This document shows positions 56,418-64,000 of a DNA stretch of 64,000 nucleotides, piece after piece. The position numbers and the translations under genes were made by a program. The stretch spans positions 27,684,094 through 27,748,093 of the forward strand of contig CM046857.1 of the NCBI GenBank assembly GCA_025617745.1, read 5' to 3'. This DNA is from Heliocidaris erythrogramma (lineage: Eukaryota; Echinodermata; Echinoidea; Camarodonta; Echinometridae). Under the pieces are notes generated by a model that saw nothing but the letters and a program-made list of their open reading frames with translations, was not told the DNA's origin and did no database searches. Position 1 is the stretch's first letter. Each line of letters starts with the position of its first letter.

Positions 56418-56948
56418 TCACACGAGACATCATTTGCTGACGTTAAGACCGCGCCGGTGACTGGTCTTTTACGCATTATGAAACAGTGATATCGTTTTAA
56501 AAAGATATTGCAGAATGAACAGTTGAATAATACTTTAAAGGGAGCGACAAGTCGCAATCTATGGGCGGTTTTACAGTTGGCTGCTCCTTTCTCTGGATCA
56601 AATTTATTTATTTATCGCGCGCAGCTAATAAAAGTTCGCACATTGACCCAAATTTGAGTAAACAAGATCGCGCGTTCTTTATTCCAGTATTTGAATCTCA
56701 TTGGTCGGTTACGTACTATGTAGGGATTCGAGTTAACGATCACGCGAGGAATTCGGCAATAACATTCCTTCGGTAGCGCACGATTGGACCTGATTGTATC
56801 CGAATTTCCCCGAGTCAGGCCAACTGGTCAGGCCCATGGATTACGACTTGCCACTCCCTTTAATAAATGGCGTAATTACCAACTGCCTCCATTGGCTCGA
56901 TTAACGCAGCGGCAGGTAATGACCCAGTAGAAATGGCGCCTCGTGTGA
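56418..56948. mobile_element. TIR element of the 'tcacacgag' family with a nested TTAA MITE
   Basis: The ends TCACACGAGACATCATTT and AAATGGCGCCTCGTGTGA are complementary with a few changes and match the 37565-38677 family. The subterminal 'ggctcgattaacgcagc' and 'gtgatatcgttttaaa' are shared too. It is split by the TTAA element at 56535-56863. Confidence 0.65.
56535..56863. mobile_element. 329-bp TTAA-flanked MITE
   Basis: TTAA-AGGGAGCGACAAGTCG at the left and 'cgacttgccactccct-TTAA' at the right. The TTAAAGGRR start agrees with the Kolobok/T2-type terminus known from other animals. The 71-codon frame at 56561-56776 has no motif. Confidence 0.75.
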
Positions 56949-58030
56949 GCAGGTCCTAACGAGGGTAAAAAAGGTCAAAATTCAACCATTGACGTATTGT
57001 GCCATTTATGATATCGATGTATCATGTAGATTTGAACCTTTAACTTATATTGTAGTGGAAGGTATTTCGGCGTAGGCTTGAGCGAGTATAAAGGTCGTTC
57101 CAGATGGAAAAAAAAGTATAAAATCTTGTATTAACGCACCCAATCATTCTACATCCGTAGCTTCAAGTGCCTACAGGTGAACACCATGCATTCATTGTCA
57201 TATTGATTACATCTTATGCATGTTGCTGACGTTAGTTGTTACAATACGACACGTCAACATTCGTGTCAATAAACTAGGCTGGAGGGAAAGTCTGAGAAGA
57301 GACACTGTTGGACAGTGGTGGTGGTGGTGAAGTATGGGGATGTGCATGGGGTGTCAGGGTGGATTCCTCGTTTTTTCCTACACAGATTATATTAAAATAA
57401 ACAGGAGAGGAAAGCGACTTCATATAATCCATCCTCAGCAGCACAGCAAAAAGCATGAAACCTTTCATTTACAAATACTGAATATAGCTTTTTCAAAATT
57501 TGGGATTCAATACTACGTTGTTACAAGAGTTTATACCGAATGACGATAAGAACTGATGACTAAATTCTTGAAGTTCATGGACACTCCCAGTTTTGGAGTT
57601 TGGAATGAAACGTGTTCATTATAGTCTCATGTTGTTCTCATTGTATCAAAAGAGGTTTGTACGAGATCATGTGATATTCCATCAATGATTTCCGGTGTAA
57701 ATATCTGTAAGGAACGCTAGATCGCGGTAACATACTGCCCTAGGCTAGGACCTTTCCAACCCGATGTGTCTGTGTGTGTGTGTGTGTGTGTGGAATACAC
57801 ATAATCCTCATATGTCTTTGTACGCGTTGCACGCTGCCGTTGTTGGAGTTTATGTCTCTGGCCCCGTATACAAATTACTTTTCTACCTCTCATTTGAAAA
57901 CTTTTTCACTTTAGGAGGTGAAATCTTCACAGCATCTTAGTATTGCTAGATCTTGATATTTATCAACAAAAATCTAAGAAATCGGACGAAAAGTTCTTGA
58001 GGGAGTAACAAAAACTAAACAATACCTTAA
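56949..58030. other. No gene seen; (GT)n at 57766-57792
   Basis: Frames at 57274-57468 (minus) and 57334-57543 (plus) overlap each other and lack motifs. Confidence 0.4.
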
Positions 58031-58031
58031 A

Positions 58032-59277
58032 GGCAGGGGCGGTGCTCCCCACTTTTCAAAGTACCCGAAAAGTGCCTTTTCTCTTTGATAAGTGCCCTCT
58101 TTACTGCAAAAAAGCTAAGATAAGTGCCCAGTTTTCTCCTTCTGATAGGTGGCCCTTTTCACATCTAATAAATGGGTCCTTATCTCTAATAAGTGCCTTT
58201 TTCCTTCTGATAAATGCAATTTTACTGCGGATAGTGCCTATTTTCCTTTCTTATAAGTGCTCCTTCTAATAAGTGCCCCTTTTAAAATATAATGATTGCC
58301 CCCCCCCCTTCTCCCTAATATGTGCCCTTTTCTCCTTTGATAAATGCATTCTTAATTCCGATATAGGCGCCCCCTTTTCCTTCTAATAAGTATCTGTTTT
58401 CCCCTTCTGATAAGTGCCCATTTTCAAATCTGATAAGTGCCCCCTCTTTACTTCTGGTAAGTGCTCTTCCTAACTAATATGAGTCCTTTCCCTCTTCTCA
58501 TCAATGCCCCTTTTCATCTCTTATAAGTGCCTCTTTCAACCTATGATAAGCACCCTTTCCTCTTCTGATAAGTGCTATCTTTTACTTATACTTTCCCACT
58601 GTTTCTTACAAAAAGAGGCATATCTAGCCTCAAAGAATGGGTGCGGCTTTATGTAGTAAAAGATATTCTAGACTAAAATGTAAGGCAGTGGAGCTGTAGG
58701 CAAGAGGGGCACAATGCCCCTCACTCGAATGTGCCCATAACTTAAACCAAGTATAAGAGCAATATTTTCCGAAATTTCCCCCAAACTCAAGCAGATCGCA
58801 TAAAGTATGATGATATTGATGTAATCATGGTAATTCTAAAGAAAAATGGCAGGGTTAATGTTCGAATTAAAAGATCGTCAGACATTCCCCCTAAATTAAT
58901 TTGCTGTTATCATTTTAATTTTATGGAAGTAAAAATGCACAGCCCAAGGACTTCAGGATTAGAAAAAAGTCTGAATGTTTTTGCTCGCTTGCTTCGCTCG
59001 CTCGCGCATGAATCAGTAGACCATTATACACAACTGCTAATTGGGGAAGCTGAAGCAGTGTTTAGAACCAAAATAAAAAGAAAGAAGATGAAGTTGATTA
59101 CGTAATAATTGACTGTAGGGTAATACCAAAGTCACAAAATGGTTTCTGTTTTAGTTTCGTTTTGTTTTGTTTTGTTTTTTTTTTTTTTTTTTTTTTTTTT
59201 TTTGGGGGGGGGGGTTGTTTTATGTTCACCCTTTGTAAGTGCTCCCCCACTTTGAAAGACGCTCCGCCGCCCCTGCT
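58032..59277. mobile_element. TIR element with internal 'gataagtgccc' minisatellite
   Basis: The ends 'ggcaggggcggtgctcccca' and the near complement 'gctccgccgcccctgc' (with 'actttgaaag' against 'cttttcaaagt') mark an element of about 1.25 kb. From 58070 to 58590 there are about 18 degenerate units of 25-32 bp built on 'ttctgataagtgcccctttt'. The rest includes 'gcttgcttcgctcgctcgcg' and a T/G tract at 59166-59214. Frames at 58042-58269 and 58827-59105 lie in repeat sequence. Confidence 0.65.
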
Positions 59278-59930
59278 TAACGGAAAAAATGTCCAAATTG
59301 ATAAAGTTATTTGTACCCGAGGTGGCACGATGTTAATTTTACCTAAATTTCCATTTCCGCTTCTTGTGGTACCTTTCTTAACACATTTATAGACGACAGT
59401 AATTATTTATCGGTTGTTAATACTGCGCATGATCCTGCATGTAAATTTACCACAATGTGCATCCATCAAGAAACGTTTGCTGCATCATTACATTTCACAC
59501 CATCTTTTACAGCAGATCTTAGATAATCCCCATTAGCAAAGCAACGTTTCACTGTGTAAAATGTCGGAACTCCCACGTTTCGCAACCAATTATATCAGCC
59601 GGACGGGACTTTCCCTAGAGGCCTAGAAGGATGTGGAGGAGGTCGTTGCCCTGGATTTTTAACATCATTGCACGGCATTGTTCAGTAGGTGAGTATGCGA
59701 GTAGACTGTGTATCATGCTTACACCGCTTCTTCTTGTTCTTCTTGACTTTGTTGGTAGATTCGTTTGATGCGTTAAGCGGCTTTTGATTTTCCAGCAGCA
59801 AGAAAGGTGTATACTTTGCTCAACCTGATTCATGACCAGCTGCCAACACAAATAAGTTGGGCATAGAACAGACATCTCATCAGGCATCACGTGAGTGCAA
59901 TTGCGCAGCCTAGACCCTTCAGTACCAGTC
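59278..59930. other. No gene seen
   Basis: A 105-codon minus-strand frame at 59615-59932 has no recognised domain. It ends where the minisatellite begins. Confidence 0.35.
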
Positions 59931-59934
59931 AAAT

Positions 59935-60560
59935 TTCTATCGACACATTCTCATCTACCAAATATTTTACAATGCTATCCACACTTTATTGTTGTTATTA
60001 TTATTATTAAATATTTGGCGTCACCCGAAGGGAAAAAGCGAAGTGAATCACTCAAATAGTGCAGTGGGTTCTTAATGTGCAAAGGTCGTGACGCTTGTCT
60101 AAACGGGCCCTCCATTTAACGTCCCATGCGATGGACGGAGGGTTTTCCTCTGTAACATAAGATTTTGTAATAAATTTGCCAAGGACACTTTCTCATCTAT
60201 TACAGATTTCTGAATACCATCAATAATTTCCAAGCAAATGTGGAATTCATAATGCCATTTACCAAGGATTTTACAATGCTGTCAATACTTACCATAAACT
60301 AAATATTTCAAATATCTTCGACAATCTTTCAACCGTCCAAGATTTCAAAATGACATCGACACTTCGTCATCTACCAAAGAATACAGATGCCATCAACTCT
60401 TTCTGATACTCCAAAGATTTCAGGGTGTCATTTTTTCATCCATTGACCATTTCACGTTGCTCTCTACACATCCCATTTATCTAAAAAAAAATTATAATTA
60501 TACCAATGCATTCCAATCAAGCAATGATTTAGAAATGCCTTAAAATGCCACCAACATATA
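59935..60560. repeat. Degenerate minisatellite, ~50-bp period, interrupted
   Basis: Repeated pattern 'catctaccaaagatttcaaa', 'atgccatcaa', 'cacttt' with many substitutions. Examples begin near 59952, 60193, 60263, 60345, 60370 and 60405. A SINE-like segment splits it between about 59990 and 60160. Confidence 0.6.
59990..60160. mobile_element. SINE-like fragment inside the minisatellite
   Basis: It begins with (TTA)n and 'atatttggcgtcacccgaag', and contains 'gggccctccatttaacgtcc' and 'catgcgatggacggaggg'. That block resembles a conserved SINE body seen in many aquatic invertebrates. No tRNA head is visible. The family name is uncertain. Confidence 0.4.
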
Positions 60561-60774
60561 TTAACCTACCTGGCGTGAATGATGAAATGTATCTTAGAAA
60601 TTAGTAGAATTTATTAGTAGAATGTCAAAGTGGGAAAAGAAAGGAATAAGCATTGGGTGTTTGCAATCCAACGCTGTACTCCACGATGAAAACTGACTCT
60701 TGATTAAAAAAAACCCAACATGATTCTATTTTTTTAAAGTGTAATATGATAGAAATATATCTTATAATAAACCT

Positions 60775-61632
60775 GGACCGGTATTCATTTCAAAACGCGC
60801 TTAAGTAAGTAAATTACTAAGTCAACTGCCTTAACTCGTATTCCAAATAAATTTTAAATAAATATCATAATTGATAGGATTGAAGTATATAATTGAAGTA
60901 TATCATAAAGAAAGTAAATTGTAATTTTCTCACAATTACTTTCTTTATGATATATTCGATTAAATTTTAGTTTAGCAAGCCGACTTCAGGGCAAAAATAG
61001 CCACTGGGACGTCATCCAGCCAGTCCAAAATAATAATATAATATGGCCTGGGCTTGATAATATTGCCTGAGCTAGAATCGTATTGCTGGAGTCGAAGACG
61101 AGAGCTATACGATTCTAGTGAGGGCAGTTAATGATCTCCGAAAGTAGCCAGTCCATATCATTATTATTAACAGAATCAGACATCTAAAGCGAACTCGAAA
61201 ATATTGTAAAAAAAATACAGTTTATTGCTCGCTATTTAACACGCAAAATCCCATTGACTTTATAAACCGGGCAATAAACAATTTATCGGACCGCAATTTT
61301 GTTAGCTAATTATCAAAGCCGGGCAATAAAATGTAAAATTTTCATTGCTCAGATGTCTGACATGCTTAATAATGCGCAATAAATGCGTCATATAACATTG
61401 ACGCGCTTGTGAGCAGCCTATACTGCATGTTTTGCGTTAATGAAAGCCACATCCCTGCCAATAAAGTAATAATTGGCTTTTAAAGTTTGATTGTGAGCCT
61501 TCTTACTAAGGGTAAAATACTTAGCCAAAATATCAAAATGAATACATTTGCTTAAGTATTTTATCTCATTGGAAAACTGAGTAAAATATCCTCATATTTC
61601 GTATTGATGTGGTGAATTGAATACGGGCCCTA
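60775..61632. mobile_element. Possible TIR element with '..ccggtattca' ends
   Basis: 'ggaccggtattcatttc' at the left and 'gaattgaatacgggccc' at the right are short imperfect complements. Inside are a strong hairpin at 60900-60952 and two 'cgggcaataaa' words at about 61268 and 61321. The assignment rests on short ends only. Confidence 0.35.
60900..60952. repeat. Strong 22-bp-stem hairpin
   Basis: 'atatcataaagaaagtaa' pairs with 'ttactttctttatgatat', extended by 'attgt' with 'acaat', around a loop of about 8 bases. A one-gap mismatch lies near the loop. Confidence 0.8.
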
Positions 61633-62768
61633 ATACTTAAGACGAAACTATAAACGCGGAAAGAAAAGGCATTCGTATCGGATGAAATTTACAAGGACAT
61701 TTTGTAGTGATGTATTTACTTTGTCAAATATCAGGCATGTGAAATTAAGACCTGTGTTATTGCTGCTGTCAAGATCATATTTCATCAGATGAGCGAACTA
61801 AAATGATTTTTCTAAAGCCAACGATACTTACGAATTAATCCATACCGGATGAAAAAAGAGTGTTTCATATAAAGGATGTTAGAACGATGACCCAGTATAA
61901 CTTTATTAGTGAAGGATAGGCCTTGGGGGAGGGGGGTGTTGACGGCCCTAGATGGTAATATTGTTATTTTTTTTTTTAAACAAACATTTCTTTTCAGTAA
62001 TAATGTTTTTATCAAGTACTAGTATCTTCTCATAAGGTGCACTAGAACTATACATACAACTCTGTGCGGTCATTTTTAATGTTTACTTCTGCTCGTAGCT
62101 GACTGTATTTATTCTGTCAATTTTGCTTGACACTGGTTACCTGACCTTAAACACAACAATTTCTTAAGAAAAGGGCAATAACATCCCTCATTTTCGTTAT
62201 GGGTTTCGGAGCTCGACTTATTGATTTTGCTCGTTGGAACTGGTGAAAGTTGCGGGTGTTTATTGATTCGTTAAACAGAATAGTCTTTTCATTTAACAAA
62301 GTTCGATCTCTTCTGACGGCGCACTCTTTGTTTTTCTTGCATATTAGCCGCAGGCCAACGTCCTCTAGATATATCGCATTGAATAGTGAAATGAGTCGAA
62401 GTTACAAAAGTTCTTTGAAAGTGTTCTTAAAAACCCAGCAAAAAAAAAAAACACAAAAAAAACGTGAAAACAAATTTCTATTTTTAATTGCGATTTCGGA
62501 TTAATTAACATCAGCTTTGTGTTGGATTGTAGATGAATTATTCGTAAACTTATTGCATATATCAATAATAATACTTTCTTCAATAATTCAGTTGTGATAA
62601 TAATATATTTGAACTGCGTATAACTCTATAATCCTAGTGAATTCCAAAGGCTCCTAGAAAATACTATTTCTACCTGGCTTTAGCACAGATTCTCTATTTG
62701 CATTCAAGGAATAACTTCCTACCAGGAATCAATTTACTAAACATGATGTAAGGTGGAAAATGCAGATT
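61633..62768. other. No gene seen
   Basis: AT-rich sequence with a T run at 61968-61977 and an A run near 62441. The frames are short and unremarkable. Confidence 0.4.
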
Positions 62769-62988
62769 AATAATAATAATAATAATAATTATAGCATGGC
62801 AACCGTAGTGCTCAGTGCATTCAAGGAATAAATCCTACCAGGTACCCACTTACTACACCTGGGTCGAGTGTGGCAAATGTAAATTAATTAATGTCTTGGC
62901 CAAAGGACGTTAGTGCCGTGGCAGGGAATCGAACCCCGTACCTTGCGACCTGCAGTGCGATGACTTATCCATTAGACCACAACACCTC
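62769..62988 (-). mobile_element. tRNA-derived SINE
   Basis: Minus strand. The head at about 62915-62988 has the A-box-like 'tggtctaatggataagtc' and the B-box-like 'gggttcgattccc'. The body has 'ggtacccacttactacacct' and 'ttcaaggaataaatcc'. The tail is (AAT)n at 62769-62790. Same family as 37632-37931. Confidence 0.75.
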
Positions 62989-63014
62989 TAAAGATTAAAG
63001 ATCTTGCCAAAAGA

Positions 63015-63262
63015 CATACTCAGGCTGGGACTCAACATTTGGTAAGACATTAATCTACATTTGCCACACTCGAACAAGGTGAAATAAGTGGGTATCTTGT
63101 AGGATTTGTTCCTTGAATGCACTGAGTACTCCGATTGCCGGAGCTAAAACCGGGGTAATAATATCCAAAGTTCTTTGGCCGACATGTTGGGAGCGCAAAG
63201 AGACGTTATATCACAGTGTGATATGCCCTATGCAAGAACGGAATATTATCATTACTAACATT
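63015..63262 (+). mobile_element. SINE of the same family, opposite strand, head missing
   Basis: The body words 'cattaatctacatttgccac', 'gggtatcttgtaggatttgt', 'ccttgaatgcactgag' and 'gagacgttatatcacagtgt' read on the plus strand. The tRNA-like head is absent next to the neighbouring SINE's head, so the two lie head to head about 25 bp apart. Confidence 0.65.
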
Positions 63263-64000
63263 GTTTGACCGCATTCCCCTGGTTTGACGATATCTTTGGT
63301 TGACAATGAGTGCAAAAATGTATGTCGCCATGGCAAAAATCAATATCTGAAGCAGTAATTATTACCGCTATTTTTGTCATGTGTATAATTATATCGGAAT
63401 AACATAAAGATAAAGGTATTGCAAAGATTACAACAAAAATAATTTGCAAATTGGCTTCTTTCTTTAGTTGCATACCCATCCGATTCATTGTTAGGATGGT
63501 TAGGATCATTATTGACCCAACTTATACAACGGATGGGCATGCTATGAAAGAAAGCAGCCAGGAGTATTGATCAAAATTGAGGCCTATATTCTCTGAGTCA
63601 ATAGATATAATAAAGCTGTAAATTTCACAATTATTTAATTATTTCTTGTAATTATGCAAGACATCATTATGACATACTTTAGACCTCATTATTTAATTAT
63701 TACATGATATTTAATTAGGCCATCATTTTTTTTTTCTTTTTAATTTATTTTATTAATTTTTTATATATTTATTATTATTATTTTTGTTGTTATTGCTATT
63801 ATTATTATTATTGTTATTATTATTATTATCATTATTATTACTTTTTTGGGGGGGGGGGGTTATAATAGTGACGAGGTAAACGTCTTTTAAGAAAAAACCC
63901 TTTTAAGGGATTCCGTAATTTTGTGGAGGCTTGATTTGTTGAATTTTGATATCTGTCTTGTATAATGATCTTCAGAAGGATAAATAAATAGCCAGGCATA
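63263..64000. other. No gene seen; T/A-rich simple sequence and G run
   Basis: 63728-63850 is (TTA)n-like low complexity, followed by G at 63848-63859. Minus-strand frames at 63255-63540 overlap in two frames and show no motif. Confidence 0.45.

Noticed and set aside
59615-59932. 105-codon minus-strand frame
   Set aside because: No recognisable domain or transcript signals, and its end coincides with the start of a minisatellite.
59935-60560. CRISPR-like spaced repeats
   Set aside because: Units are contiguous, highly diverged and in a eukaryotic context; there is no repeat-spacer pattern.

Overview
This is eukaryotic nuclear DNA, AT-rich and intron- or intergenic-like. It has no intact multi-exon gene that I can recognise and no bacterial-style gene organisation. 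Spliceosomal-type signals, Pol III tRNA genes with T-run terminators, tRNA-headed SINEs, a LINE fragment, a Tc1/mariner relic, many foldback/MITE elements and very long homopolymer and microsatellite tracts all point to a marine invertebrate. Several short repeats look like those I associate with sea urchins, for example the 612-bp TTAA-flanked palindrome at 38.0-38.6 kb and the elements that start near 'cagtggcg...'. Sea urchin or another echinoderm is my best guess. That is inference from repeat style, not a database match.

Layout. 1-7.6 kb: 'agcac' repeat fragments, a 54-bp inverted repeat with its arms 5.8 kb apart, poly-G MITEs, a hairpin MITE and a 379-bp MITE. 8-11.2 kb: a tandem-repeat-bearing element (copy A) and more poly-C elements. 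11.3-13.7 kb: two nested foldback elements, one containing back-to-back tRNA-like heads and the other split by a poly(A)-tailed retrocopy. 14-20 kb: mostly simple repeats and small hairpins. 20.6-24.3 kb: a tRNA-Ser-like relic, a 1.8-kb foldback element and copy B of the tandem-repeat element, itself interrupted by an insertion between 15-bp direct repeats. 27-28.1 kb: six units of a satellite of about 190 bp. 30-31.1 kb: a degenerate two-copy repeat. 34.0-37.0 kb: a TIR element holding a TATA box and a tiny basic ORF, a TIR element with internal minisatellite, and a partly palindromic array of three tRNA-Arg(UCU) genes. 37.5-38.7 kb: a MITE nested, with a SINE, inside another TIR element. 42-48.8 kb: two weak exon candidates, a decayed LINE endonuclease fragment, nested TTAA MITEs and a Tc1 deletion derivative with two identical 270-bp ends. 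49-54.5 kb: little but low-complexity DNA. 54.6-57 kb: copy C of the tandem-repeat element and another nested TIR/TTAA pair. 58-64 kb: a TIR element with an internal 'AAGTGCCC' minisatellite, a minisatellite of about 50-bp period, and two SINEs head to head.

Most long open frames here are products of repeats (satellite units, CT/GA tracts, poly-G tracts) and not genes. The only firmly supported genes are the three tRNAs. The only recognisable protein-coding remnants are the Tc1 transposase C-terminus and the LINE endonuclease/linker. The main biological content is the pattern of nesting: one family inserted into another, foldback arms of different ages, and TIR elements that carry tandem arrays. 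Coordinates of repeats were read by eye and may be off by a few bases.
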